From the NCBI RefSeq assembly GCF_026283925.1, contig NZ_JAPDPF010000004.1:372001-436000 (forward strand): DNA of 64,000 bases, read 5' to 3'. The position numbers and the translations under genes were made by a program. Under the pieces are notes generated by a model. That model was not told the DNA's origin. It made no database searches and saw only the letters and a list, made by a program, of their open reading frames with translations. Below, one piece after another: positions 1 to 10,927 of this stretch (position 1 is its first letter; each line of letters opens with the position of its first letter). The stretch is from Dyella halodurans (GTDB taxonomy: Bacteria; Pseudomonadota; Gammaproteobacteria; Xanthomonadales; Rhodanobacteraceae).

Positions 1-2043
1 TTCAGCCGCGAGCTGGCCGCGCTCGAATTCAATTTCCGCGTACTGGCGCAGGCGCGGGACGCCCGCGTCCCCCTGCTGGAGCGCCTGCGCTACCTGAGCA
101 TCGTGGCCAACAACCTCGACGAATTTTTCGAGGTGCGCGTGGCCATGCTCAAGCATCACCACATGTTCGGCTCGGCCGCACCGGGGCCGGACGGGCTGCC
201 CTCGGGCGAGCTGCTGACCCGCATCCGCAAGCGCGTGCTGGATCTGGTGACGGAACAATACGTGGCCTGGCAGGACGAGGTCGGCCCGGCGCTCGACGCT
301 GAGGGCATCCACTTCCTCACCCGCAAGCGCTGGACGACGCGCCAGCGCCGCTGGCTGCAGGGCTATTTCGAGAACGAGGTCTTGCCGGTGCTTTCGCCGC
401 TGGGGCTGGACCCGGCGCACCCGTTCCCGCGCATCCTCAACAAGACCCTGAACATCGCCGTCGTTCTGAAAGGCCGCGATGCTTTTGGGCGCGAGGGCCA
501 CATGGCGCTGGTGCGCGCACCGCGATCGCTGCCGCGCATCGTGCGCCTGCCCGACGAAGTCTGCGACGGCGGCGACAACTACGTCTTCCTGGCCGAACTG
601 CTGCAAGGCTTTGTCGATCAGATGTTCCCGGGCTTCAAGGTGGCCGGCTCGTATCAGTTCCGCGTCACCCGCAACAGCGAGCTGATGGTGGAGGAGGCCG
701 AGGTCGACAATCTCGCCCGTGCCCTGACCGAGGAGTTGGTGGGACGCGGCTATGCGCGCCCGGTCCGACTGGAGATCAACAACGATTGCCCCAAGGCGAT
801 CGTGGCCATGCTGATCGCCAATTTCGAGCTGGAAGAGACGGACGTCTATCGCTGCGACGGCCCGGTCAACATCATTCGCGCCGGCACCATCTATGACGGG
901 CTGGATCGTCCAGAGCTGAAGTTCCCTCGCTTCATTCCGCAACTCCCGGCGGCCTTCGATGCCAGCCGCTGCAAGTTCGAAGTGCTGCGCCAACGCGACG
1001 TGCTGCTGCATCACCCCTACGAGTCGTTCGCCGCCGTGGTGGATCTGCTGCGCCAGGCGACCCAGGATCCCGCCGTGCTGGCGATCAAGCAGACCCTGTA
1101 CCGCGCCGGCGTCGACACGCCGCTGGTGGACCTGCTGGTGGAAGCCGCGCGCAACGGCAAGGACGTCACCGTGGTGATCGAACTGCGCGCGCGCTTCGAC
1201 GAGGAGGCGAATATCCGCCTCGCCACGCGCCTGCAGGAAGCCGGCGTACAGGTGGTCTACGGCGTGGTCGGTTACAAGACGCACGCCAAGATGCTGCTGA
1301 TCGTGCGACGCGAGGACGAGGTACTGCGCCGCTACGTGCACCTGTCCACCGGCAACTACCACCAGGCCAACAGCCGCACCTACACCGATATCGGCCTGAT
1401 GACGTCGCACCCCGGCATCGGCGAAGACCTGCACAAGGTGTTCCAGCAGTTGTCGGGCCTGGGACCGGTGATCGAGTTGAAATACCTGCTGCACTCACCG
1501 TTCACGCTCTACCGCAGCGTGCTGGAGAAGATCGAGCGCGAGACCGTCCACGCAGAAGCGGGGCGCCCGGCGCGCATCGTGGCCAAGCTCAATGCGCTCA
1601 ACGAGGCGCACGTGATCCAGGCGTTGTACCGCGCGTCGCAGGCCGGCGTGGAGATCGACCTGATCGTGCGCGGCGCCTGTACCCTGCGCCCTGGCCTGCC
1701 CGGCATCTCCGAGCGCATCCGCGTTCGCTCGATCGTCGGTCGCTTCCTCGAGCACAGCCGCGTCTACTGGTTCGCCAACGATGGTGCGCCGGAGCTTTAT
1801 TGCGCCAGCGCGGACTGGATGGAGCGCAACCTCAGGCGCCGCATCGAGGTCGCGTTTCCGATCCTTGAAGCGGCCCTGGCCCAACGTGTCTACGACGAAA
1901 CGCTGGCAAATTATCTGGCTGACAACACCGAGGCGTGGCTGCTCGACGGCCACGGTCGTTACACCCGCGCCGAGCCGGGCGACGAGCCACCGCACAGCGC
2001 CCAACAGTACCTGCTGTCGCAACTGATACCGACCGTGAAATAG
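1..2043 (+). CDS. ppk: Polyphosphate kinase 1, 5' end cut by window edge
   Basis: Transfers the gamma phosphate of ATP to long-chain polyphosphate, reversibly. The frame is open from base 1 and the first codons already match the PPK1 N-terminal helix (ELAALEFN, then ANNLDEFF), so only a few N-terminal residues are missing; 680 codons are visible against about 690 for the family. The HAK motif in VGYKTHAKM, where the family's autophosphorylated histidine lies, the HLSTGNYH segment and the C-terminal MERNLRRRIEVAFP motif are all intact. An internal ATG at 103 is too far into the conserved domain to be the start. It is followed 81 bases downstream by ppx, the usual pairing of polyphosphate synthesis and breakdown. 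Confidence 0.97.
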   Translation, partial: FSRELAALEFNFRVLAQARDARVPLLERLRYLSIVANNLDEFFEVRVAMLKHHHMFGSAAPGPDGLPSGELLTRIRKRVLDLVTEQYVAWQDEVGPALDAEGIHFLTRKRWTTRQRRWLQGYFENEVLPVLSPLGLDPAHPFPRILNKTLNIAVVLKGRDAFGREGHMALVRAPRSLPRIVRLPDEVCDGGDNYVFLAELLQGFVDQMFPGFKVAGSYQFRVTRNSELMVEEAEVDNLARALTEELVGRGYARPVRLEINNDCPKAIVAMLIANFELEETDVYRCDGPVNIIRAGTIYDGLDRPELKFPRFIPQLPAAFDASRCKFEVLRQRDVLLHHPYESFAAVVDLLRQATQDPAVLAIKQTLYRAGVDTPLVDLLVEAARNGKDVTVVIELRARFDEEANIRLATRLQEAGVQVVYGVVGYKTHAKMLLIVRREDEVLRRYVHLSTGNYHQANSRTYTDIGLMTSHPGIGEDLHKVFQQLSGLGPVIELKYLLHSPFTLYRSVLEKIERETVHAEAGRPARIVAKLNALNEAHVIQALYRASQAGVEIDLIVRGACTLRPGLPGISERIRVRSIVGRFLEHSRVYWFANDGAPELYCASADWMERNLRRRIEVAFPILEAALAQRVYDETLANYLADNTEAWLLDGHGRYTRAEPGDEPPHSAQQYLLSQLIPTVK

Positions 2044-2124
2044 CTCCTGTACACACAAACAGCGTTTCGCGCATCCGCTGCTGCATGAGAGAATCCGCCC
2101 TCAGCAGCCCGAAACGAGCCCCGC

Positions 2125-3642
2125 ATGAGCCAAGGCGATCAGACCCAGATCAAGGACGGCGAGCTGATCGCCGCCGTGGACATGGGTTCCAACAGCTACC
2201 ACATGGTGGTGGCCCGGGTGGAGCACGGCGAGCCGCGGGTGATCGACCGCCTGCGCGAGACCGTGCGCATGGCCGCCGGCCTGCGCGCTGACGGCACGCT
2301 CGATGCGGAGCATCGTGCCCGTGCGCTCAATTGCCTGGCCCGTTTCGGCCAGCGCATCGCGGGAGTCCCCACGATTCGCGTACGCGCCGTGGCGACCAAC
2401 AGCGTGCGCCGGCTGGCCTCGCCGCAGTCCTTCCTGACGGCGGCGGAAACGGCGCTCGGACACCCGGTGGAAATCGTCTCCGGTCGCGAGGAGGGCCGCC
2501 TGATCTTCCTTGGCTCCTCGCACGACCTGCCCGCTTCGCGCGAGAGCCGGCTGATTATCGACGTGGGTGGCGGCAGTACCGAGTTCATCATCGGGCGCGG
2601 CTTCGCCCCGCTGCACACGGAAAGCGTGCAAGCGGGCTGCATCGCCTCCACGCTGCGCTTCTTTCCCGGCGGCAAGCTCAATCGCAAACGCTGGCAGCGC
2701 GCCAATGGCGAAATCGGCGTGTTGCTGCAGCAGTTTGCCGAGGACTTCCGCGAATCCGGCTGGCTCGAAGCCTACGGCTCCTCGGGTACGGCCAAGGCCA
2801 TCGGCTCGGTCGTGCAGGCGATGAAGCTTTCCGACGATGGCATCACGCCCGCATCGCTCGCCCAGTTGCGCGACGCCTTGCTGGCGCAGGGACAAATCAA
2901 TGCACTGAAGCTTCCCGGGCTGGCGGAGGACCGCGCGCCGGTGATCGCCGGTGGCGTGGCGATCTTCGAGGCCGCCTTCGAAGCGCTTGGCATCGAACGC
3001 ATGCGCGTATGCGAAAGCTCGATGCGCGAAGGCCTGCTGTGGGACCTGATCGGCCGCGCCGGCGGCACCGACCCGCGTACGGCCAGCATCGACTCGCTGG
3101 CCAATCGCTATGGCGTCGACCGCGCCCAGGCCCGTCGCGTCGAATCCACCGCACTGATGTTCTTCGACCAGATCGCACGCTCGTGGAAACTCGACAGCGA
3201 GGCGCGCGAGTGGCTGTCGTGGGTGTCGCGCGTGCACGAAATCGGCCTCGCCATCGCGCACAGCCAGCACCATCATCACGGCGCATACATCCTGCGCCAT
3301 GCGGACCTGGCCGGCTTCTCCCGGCAGGAACAGCAGCTGCTGGCCGCCATCGTCGAATCGCACCGGCGCCGGCCCGACAAGGCGGTGTTCTCCGCGCTGC
3401 CGCAACGCTATCGCCAGTTGGCCCGTTACATCACCGCCCTGCTGCGCCTGGCCGTGCTGTTCCGCCGCGCCCGCCGCGCCGAGTCGATACCGCAGATGCA
3501 ACTGGCTGCCACCAGCCACCGCATGCGCCTGACCTTGCCCTCGGCCTGGCTGGACCAGCATCCGCTCAGCGAAGCCGACCTGGAGCAGGAACAGGCGCCC
3601 TTGAACGAACTCGGCCTGTTGCTGGAAGTCCATCCGTCCTGA
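2125..3642 (+). CDS. ppx: Exopolyphosphatase / guanosine pentaphosphatase
   Basis: Hydrolyses terminal phosphate from polyphosphate and, in relatives, pppGpp to ppGpp. The 505-residue protein is the length of E. coli Ppx (about 513). It opens with the actin-like ATPase phosphate-1 motif AAVDMGSNSYHMVVARV and has the phosphate-2 motif DVGGGSTEFIIG near residue 150. The C-terminal third carries the HD-like region (SRVHEIGLAIAHSQHHHHGAYI) seen in the long Ppx/GppA proteins. It starts 81 bases after ppk on the same strand and is probably cotranscribed, giving opposing activities in one unit. A 537-codon open frame on the opposite strand is only its shadow. Confidence 0.96.
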   Translation: MSQGDQTQIKDGELIAAVDMGSNSYHMVVARVEHGEPRVIDRLRETVRMAAGLRADGTLDAEHRARALNCLARFGQRIAGVPTIRVRAVATNSVRRLASPQSFLTAAETALGHPVEIVSGREEGRLIFLGSSHDLPASRESRLIIDVGGGSTEFIIGRGFAPLHTESVQAGCIASTLRFFPGGKLNRKRWQRANGEIGVLLQQFAEDFRESGWLEAYGSSGTAKAIGSVVQAMKLSDDGITPASLAQLRDALLAQGQINALKLPGLAEDRAPVIAGGVAIFEAAFEALGIERMRVCESSMREGLLWDLIGRAGGTDPRTASIDSLANRYGVDRAQARRVESTALMFFDQIARSWKLDSEAREWLSWVSRVHEIGLAIAHSQHHHHGAYILRHADLAGFSRQEQQLLAAIVESHRRRPDKAVFSALPQRYRQLARYITALLRLAVLFRRARRAESIPQMQLAATSHRMRLTLPSAWLDQHPLSEADLEQEQAPLNELGLLLEVHPS

Positions 3643-3731
3643 CTGTTGCCAGCACGTCCAGTCGAGCCCGCGAGCCATGCCACGCCTCGGCCGCGTATGA
3701 TGTCCGGATGCCACACGCCGCCCTGACCGCC

Positions 3732-4433
3732 ATGTCCCGAATCCTGCTCGCCGCCTTCCTGCTGATTTCGCCGCTGGCGCTCAACGCGCAAAGCACCAAG
3801 CCAGCTACCGCGCCCGTCCCGCAAGCGCACCCACAAGTGGTGCTGCACACGTCGCAGGGCGACATCACGATGGAGCTCTATCCGGACAAATCACCGAAGA
3901 GCGTGGCCAACTTCCTGCAATACGTGCGCGACGGCTTCTACAGCGGCACGGTGATGCATCGCGCGATCCTGGGTTACCTGGTGCAAGGCGGCCTGTATAC
4001 GCGCGACCTGCAGCCGAAGCGGACACGCTCGGCCATTCCCAGCGAAGCCGACAACGGCCTTTCCAACCTGCGCGGCACCGTGGCCGTGGCGCGCGGCGCC
4101 GACCCCAACTCGGGCACCTCGCAGTTCTTCTTCAACCTGGTGGACAACCGCCGCCTCGACTTTGTCGGCAACCAGAGTGGCCTGACCTGGGGTTACGCGG
4201 TCTTCGGCAAGGTCATCAAGGGCATGGATGTGGTCGACAAGATTGCCGGGCTGCCGACGCGCGGCCTCGGTCCGTTCTCCGGCGACGTGCCCAACCCGCT
4301 GGTCGTGATCGACAGCGCCAACGTGGTTGGCGAGGAAGCGCCGGCAGCGGCCAACAGCAGCACGCAGCCCGCCGCTCCCGCCGCCGACAAAGCGGCGAAG
4401 GGCGACAAGTCGCATGGCAAGAGCAAGGGTTGA
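3732..4433 (+). CDS. Secreted cyclophilin-type peptidyl-prolyl isomerase
   Basis: Catalyses cis-trans isomerisation of proline peptide bonds, here in the periplasm. An N-terminal signal peptide (MSRILLAAFLLISPLALNAQ) precedes a cyclophilin domain, from VVLHTSQGDITMELYPDKSP through NSGTSQFFFNLVDN to GYAVFGKV. A low-complexity Ala/Lys tail follows the domain. I chose the ATG at 3732 because it opens directly on the signal sequence; an in-frame ATG at 3708 would add eight residues, and neither has a strong ribosome-binding site. The frame stays open far upstream, overlapping ppx in another frame, but that part is not coding. The stop overlaps the alternative TTG start of lpxH by four bases. PpiA or PpiB cannot be told apart here. 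Confidence 0.9.
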   Translation: MSRILLAAFLLISPLALNAQSTKPATAPVPQAHPQVVLHTSQGDITMELYPDKSPKSVANFLQYVRDGFYSGTVMHRAILGYLVQGGLYTRDLQPKRTRSAIPSEADNGLSNLRGTVAVARGADPNSGTSQFFFNLVDNRRLDFVGNQSGLTWGYAVFGKVIKGMDVVDKIAGLPTRGLGPFSGDVPNPLVVIDSANVVGEEAPAAANSSTQPAAPAADKAAKGDKSHGKSKG

Positions 4434-4441
4434 GCACCTCG

Positions 4442-5170
4442 ATGGCAACGCTGTTCATCTCTGACCTGCATCTGGACGATAGCCGCCCGCAGATCACCCG
4501 CCTGTTCGAGGACTTTCTCGCCGGCGATGAAGCGCGCTCCGCCGATGCCGTCTATATCCTCGGCGACCTGGTCGAAGCCTGGGTCGGCGACGACGACGAT
4601 GCCGAACTTCCCACCCGCATTGCCAACGCCACGCGCGCGTTGCGCGAGAGCGGCGTGCCGGTGTACTTCATCGTGGGCAATCGCGACTTCCTGCTCGGCG
4701 AGAACTTCGCGCAACGCGCCGGTTTCAGCCTGCTCGACGACGGCACCGTGCACGACCTCTATGGCCGCCCCACCCTGTTGATGCATGGCGACGTGCTGTG
4801 CACGGACGACGTGGCCTACCAGGCCGTGCGCAAGCAGCTGCGTTCGCCGGCATGGAAGGCGCAGGTGCTGGCCATGCCGCTGGAGGCGCGCCGCGCCCTG
4901 GCTGCCAAGGCGCGCGCGGAGAGCCGCGCGCACACCGGCAGTGCCATGGAAGCCATCATGGACGTCAACGCCGACGCCGTGGCCGGGACCATGCGCAAGG
5001 CCGGCGTGACCCGGCTGATCCACGGCCACACGCATCGCCCGGCCACGCACCGCTTCGATCTGGACGGTCACCCGGCCGAGCGCATCGTGCTTGGCGACTG
5101 GTACGAACAAGGCTCGGTGCTCCGCGTCACGCCGGAAGGCGCCGAATTGCGTGGACTGGCGCTGGCCTGA
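4442..5170 (+). CDS. lpxH: UDP-2,3-diacylglucosamine diphosphatase LpxH
   Basis: Cleaves UDP-2,3-diacylglucosamine to lipid X and UMP, the fourth step of lipid A synthesis, at the inner membrane's cytoplasmic face. The calcineurin-like metallophosphoesterase motifs are present in order: SDLHLD near the N-terminus, GDLVEAWVGDDD, GNRDF, LMHGD and HGHTHRPATH near the C-terminus. At 242 residues the length is normal for LpxH. I chose the ATG at 4442, which gives MATLFISDLHLD; a TTG at 4430 overlapping the previous stop codon would add four residues. In Xanthomonadales and other gammaproteobacteria lpxH often follows a cyclophilin gene, as it does here. A terminator-like hairpin lies 43 bases after its stop. 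Confidence 0.96.
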   Translation: MATLFISDLHLDDSRPQITRLFEDFLAGDEARSADAVYILGDLVEAWVGDDDDAELPTRIANATRALRESGVPVYFIVGNRDFLLGENFAQRAGFSLLDDGTVHDLYGRPTLLMHGDVLCTDDVAYQAVRKQLRSPAWKAQVLAMPLEARRALAAKARAESRAHTGSAMEAIMDVNADAVAGTMRKAGVTRLIHGHTHRPATHRFDLDGHPAERIVLGDWYEQGSVLRVTPEGAELRGLALA

Positions 5171-5212
5171 ACCCCAACTGCTCCGGCGCAAGCCGTTGAC
5201 GGCCCATCATCG

Positions 5213-5248
5213 ATCCGCCGCTCGCCATGCGATACGGCGGATTTTTTT
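5213..5248 (+). terminator. Rho-independent terminator after lpxH
   Basis: An 8 bp perfect stem (ATCCGCCG with CGGCGGAT), a 14-base loop and a run of seven T on the plus strand. It follows lpxH and precedes the convergent gene that ends at 5259. Confidence 0.75.
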
Positions 5249-5258
5249 GCGCCATCCT

Positions 5259-6332
5259 TCAGTGACGCATGCCACCACCACCAGCGTGTGCTGGCCCTGC
5301 AACGTGGACTGGGCGACTTGCCGGTGCGGCGTGCACAGCAGGCCTTTGGTAGGCGACCTGACTATTGCCGGGGCGGTACGCATAGGTTGGAAGCGTTCGC
5401 GCGTGGCTCATGGCACTGCTGCTTGCTGGCGCATACCCCCGCGCGACCTGGGCCGTCGACCGCTGCGAGGCGCCGGCAGCATGTGGCGCAAAACCCGCCG
5501 AGCGGAGCACCGTCGCGCTGTGCAAGCTTGGCACCACGGGAAGCGTGCGCTGCGCATTCGCCACGGGCATCGCTTGCGCGCTTGCACGCCTGTTGGCGGC
5601 ACTCGCTCGTGCTGTAGCCCCCACCAGCGGCGCACCGTGATTGACCGAGGCGCGCATCGAAGGATCCCGATTGGCCGTCGCCACCTGTTTCAATTGCGCA
5701 GCCACCGGCGCCACATGCGCCTCACGTGCAACGGCCGCGTCCTGCGCAGACGGCTGGGCGACCGTACCGCCCGGGCCACCATTGAAACTGGTGCGATTGA
5801 TCACGCCATTGTTCGCCACCCTCGCATCGTAGACATTGGTGACCCGGGGATCATGGATCTGATTGACCGCGCGGTTGTAATAGAAACCGCCGGGCCCCCA
5901 ACGACCACCGACATAACCGTGACCCGGGTAACCGAAGCCATAGTTGATGCCCCCATAGAAACCGACGTGGCGCGCCCAGTACCCCGGGTGGAACACGCAG
6001 ACGCGTCCAAACCAGCCCCAATAGGCAGGCGTCCACAAGGCGCCGTAAAACGGCGCCAGCACCCAGAAACCCGGCACCCAGTAATAGCCGTCATCGCCCC
6101 AGGCCCAGTAACCAGGTGTCCATATGTAGTCCGACCCCGGAATGGGCGGCTGCTCCTCGAGCGGCAAGGGTGGTGGCGGATAGCCCACGGAGACGCCCAA
6201 GTCGATTGACACCTCGGCCCGGGCAGGGAGCGGTGTGGCAGCGGCCACCGCCCATACGATGGCGGCTGCGACCAAGCCCAGCAGTCGCTGGGTTGTCCAT
6301 CGTGCCGGATGATCGAGCCGGAGCTTGTCCAT
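5259..6332 (-). CDS. Secreted YXWGXW-repeat protein
   Basis: Function unknown. A signal peptide ending near PLPARAE is followed by a Tyr/Trp/Gly-rich segment with repeated YxWGxW-like units (YIWTPGYWAWGDDGYYW, FWVLAPFYGALW, TPAYWGWFGR, FHPGYWARH), which defines the YXWGXW repeat family common in proteobacteria. The remaining 200 residues are a low-complexity Ala/His/Arg/Pro tail without a recognisable domain. A good ribosome-binding site (GGAGGG, six bases before the ATG at 6332) supports the start. It probably acts in the periplasm or at the cell surface. It is convergent with lpxH and isolated from other genes. Confidence 0.85.
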   Translation of the reverse strand: MDKLRLDHPARWTTQRLLGLVAAAIVWAVAAATPLPARAEVSIDLGVSVGYPPPPLPLEEQPPIPGSDYIWTPGYWAWGDDGYYWVPGFWVLAPFYGALWTPAYWGWFGRVCVFHPGYWARHVGFYGGINYGFGYPGHGYVGGRWGPGGFYYNRAVNQIHDPRVTNVYDARVANNGVINRTSFNGGPGGTVAQPSAQDAAVAREAHVAPVAAQLKQVATANRDPSMRASVNHGAPLVGATARASAANRRASAQAMPVANAQRTLPVVPSLHSATVLRSAGFAPHAAGASQRSTAQVARGYAPASSSAMSHARTLPTYAYRPGNSQVAYQRPAVHAAPASRPVHVAGPAHAGGGGMRH

Positions 6333-7000
6333 GGCGCGCCCTCCGCGAGGGTTGGGATAGTTAAGGTAACGCGGCAGGGGTGAGCGGGCCGTACTTGGTT
6401 GCCGGGGGTGGTTCTATGGCGTTCAGGAGGGGCTTGGTGGGGCGCCTGGGAGCTTGGCCAGAAGCTTCGTCGGGCAAAGGGCAGCTCTCGGGGCTGCCCA
6501 AAGATTGCTACGGGCAATTTTGTCGAACTGTAGGCTCCGTCCACGCCTCTCTCTTCGTCTGATGCGCCTGAGCTAGAAGACTTCGTCAGGTGGACGTTCG
6601 GTGGCGTGGAGGTCGGGATTGCTCGGCCCATCCTTGGGCCTCACCCTTCCGCGCTTCGCGCTCCAGGGCCAGCCCTTTGGGCTGTCCAAAATTGCTCCAG
6701 GCAATTTTGTCGACTGCGGAGGCAGGATGCCGGAGCGAACATCGGCGCAGCCGATGGCCCGGAGGGCGAGGCACAGGATGTGCCGAGTTACCGGAGGGTT
6801 CGTCCACACCTTTCTCTCCGCCAGATACGCTTGAGTCCCATTGGGGGCTTCGTCAGGTGGACGTTTGGTTGCGTGGAGGTCGGGATTGTTCGGCCCATCC
6901 ATGGGCCTCACCCTTCCGCGCTGCGCGCTCCAGGGCCAGCCTGCGGCTGTCCAAATTCGTTCCGGACGAATTTGTCGAACCGGAGGGTTCGTCCACAACT
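6333..7000. repeat. Block of degenerate tandem repeats next to tRNA-Ser
   Basis: No protein gene. Two clear repeat units run head to tail on the plus strand: one from about 6581 to 6847 and one from 6848 to about 7030, plus a more decayed third at about 6464-6580. Shared blocks are CTTCGTCAGGTGGACG, GTGGAGGTCGGGATTG, TCGGCCCATCC, CTCCAGGGCCAGCC, GAATTTGTCGA and GGAGGGTTCGTCCACA. Each clear unit ends in TCTCTCCGCCAGATACGC, which contains the 3' end of the neighbouring tRNA-Ser including its CCA, but in the opposite orientation to the real gene. The first unit carries about 70 extra bases in its middle. Several open frames cross this block, but they are translations of the repeat and not genes. 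Confidence 0.8.
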
Positions 7001-7061
7001 CTCTCTCCGCCAGATACGCAAAAAGCCCCGCTGGGGGGCTTTTTGCGTATCTGGCGGAGAG
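7001..7061. repeat. 30 bp perfect inverted repeat / tRNA-Ser terminator
   Basis: Two 30-base arms (7001-7030 and about 7032-7061) with almost no loop form a perfect palindrome. The right arm overlaps the last 10 bases of the tRNA-Ser gene, and the left arm is the tRNA 3'-end copy of the adjacent repeat unit. The core, AAAAAGCCCC with GGGGCTTTTT, looks like a bidirectional rho-independent terminator and probably ends the tRNA transcript on the minus strand. Confidence 0.75.
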
Positions 7062-7144
7062 AGAGGGATTCGAACCCTCGATAAGGCTTTTGACCCTATA
7101 CTCCCTTAGCAGGGGAGCCCCTTCGGCCTCTCGGGCATCTCTCC
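7052..7144 (-). tRNA. tRNA-Ser(GCU)
   Basis: Read on the minus strand, the 93 bases fold as a class II tRNA. The acceptor stem GGAGAGA pairs with TCTCTCC, the discriminator is G and CCA is encoded. The anticodon stem CTCCC/GGGAG encloses the loop CTGCTAA, so the anticodon is GCT and the tRNA reads AGC and AGU serine codons. A long variable arm and the T-arm GGTTCGAATCC are present. The position just downstream of csrA on the same strand is typical of related genomes. Confidence 0.96.
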
Positions 7145-7167
7145 GGTTTTGTCCGCATCTCTGCGGA

Positions 7168-7203
7168 GCCGGCAAGGATACTAACCGGCACGCTCGAGGT
7201 AAA
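7168..7203 (-). promoter_or_regulatory. Putative promoter of tRNA-Ser
   Basis: On the minus strand, TTTACC (7203-7198), a 17-base spacer and TATCCT (7180-7175) resemble a sigma-70 promoter. The predicted start is near 7168, about 24 bases before the tRNA 5' end. Confidence 0.5.
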
Positions 7204-7217
7204 GCTTTAATTGATCG

Positions 7218-7424
7218 TCAGTGCTCGCCAGACTCACTGGAGGCGCTGCCATCCGGCTCGTGCTCGTTCTTGATCCGTTGATAGATCTCTTCGCGATGCA
7301 CAGCCACGTTTTTGGGCGCGTTGATGCCGATACGCACCTGGTTGCCCTTCACGCCTAGGACGGTAACGGTCACCTCGTCACCGATCATCAAGGTTTCACC
7401 GACCCTGCGGGTCAGAATCAACAT
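7218..7424 (-). CDS. csrA: Carbon storage regulator CsrA
   Basis: Small RNA-binding dimer that represses or stabilises target mRNAs at GGA motifs. The 68-residue protein starts [20 protein letters not shown] and includes [22 protein letters not shown], matching the RsmA/CsrA family along its length, with a short Glu/Ser-rich tail. The ATG at 7424 is preceded at good spacing by GGAG. A longer open frame exists upstream but only this start gives the conserved N-terminus. It lies between alaS and tRNA-Ser on the same strand, the classic gammaproteobacterial order. In Xanthomonas, RsmA controls virulence, motility and biofilm; the same breadth of role is likely here but not shown by the sequence. 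Confidence 0.97.
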   Translation of the reverse strand: MLILTRRVGETLMIGDEVTVTVLGVKGNQVRIGINAPKNVAVHREEIYQRIKNEHEPDGSASSESGEH

Positions 7425-7614
7425 GTTTGCCACTCCATGAATACTTTGGTCATAGGCCAACAGACGGTTATGCCTCACCCCTGAGCTTCACCGTCTGGCA
7501 GTTCGACGATCTTACCCGTCGAAGGCCCTACCGCCTTCCCCGGTTTCACAGACCAGGCATCCCTCTGTAGATGCCATGTCGAGCGACACCGTCGCAACAC
7601 TTCGGTGCCGGCAG

Positions 7615-7651
7615 TGTTTGGATACTAGCCGAGCGTCCGAGGGCAGCGCAA
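7615..7651 (-). promoter_or_regulatory. Putative csrA promoter
   Basis: Minus strand TTGCGC (7651-7646), an 18-base spacer and TAGTAT (7627-7622) resemble a sigma-70 promoter. It would give csrA a leader of about 190 bases. The match is modest. Confidence 0.35.
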
Positions 7652-7689
7652 TGCGTAAACGGGGCACTGCGCTGAACGGTTGACTGGCC

Positions 7690-10323
<2,634 letters not shown>

Positions 10324-10407
10324 GCGACTGGGGAGGGCCATCAAGGAGGAGTCACGCCAGGACCGCACCGCCGCGGCCACCCCGCCATCATCGCTGGATG
10401 ATGGGTT

Positions 10408-10908
10408 TCAGGAATCACCGTCGGCTGTGTCGTCCACGTCGGCGTGGGTAACACTCCGTACTGTGGCGGCGGGAAAGCCCCGACGCAAGAGGAATTGCGC
10501 CCGGCGGGCCTTTTCCTCGTGGTCGGACGCGCCGGCGGCACCATAGCGACGGCGCAGCTGGGCGGCCGCCACGGCCGTCCAGTCGACCTCGGCGGCATCC
10601 AGCACCTCGCGGATACGCGCATCCGCCAGCCCGTGGCTCTTCAACTCGGCCCGCACCCGCATGGGGCCGTAGCCCTGCGCCACCCGGCTGCGCACCAGCA
10701 TCTCGGCGAAACGGTCGTCGTCCTGATAGTGCTGCTCACCCAGGCGATCCAGGGCCGCGCCGGCCTCCTCGCCCTCGTAGCCGCCCTGGCGCAGCTTGAG
10801 TTTCAGCTCGCGACGGGAATGCTCCCGCCGCGCCAGCAGGCCCAGCGCCTTGCTATAGGCGCTGGGCTTGGGTTTCTTGCTGTCTTCCCCGTCGGAGCGG
10901 CGTTTCAT
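10408..10908 (-). CDS. recX: Regulatory protein RecX
   Basis: Binds RecA filaments and inhibits recombinase and co-protease activity. The 166-residue protein has three-helix RecX repeats: a first with SKALGLLARREHSRRELKLKL, a second with YQDDDRFAEMLVRSRVAQGYGPMRVRAEL, and a third with KARRAQFLLRRGFPAATVR, plus a charged N-terminal extension. It is on the recA strand but separated from recA by an SDR gene, whereas recX normally follows recA directly. The gap to that SDR is 19 bases, so the three genes probably form one transcript that continues toward alaS. Confidence 0.95.
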   Translation of the reverse strand: MKRRSDGEDSKKPKPSAYSKALGLLARREHSRRELKLKLRQGGYEGEEAGAALDRLGEQHYQDDDRFAEMLVRSRVAQGYGPMRVRAELKSHGLADARIREVLDAAEVDWTAVAAAQLRRRYGAAGASDHEEKARRAQFLLRRGFPAATVRSVTHADVDDTADGDS

Positions 10909-10927
10909 GGCACCCGGCGCCGCCGCC

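Noticed and set aside
2101..3714. 537-codon open frame on the minus strand
   Set aside because: Antisense shadow of ppx; composition is low-complexity and no domain is seen.
6841..7281. Open frame whose translation includes EREGFEPSIR
   Set aside because: This is the well-known spurious translation of a tRNA-Ser gene and its repeats, not a protein.
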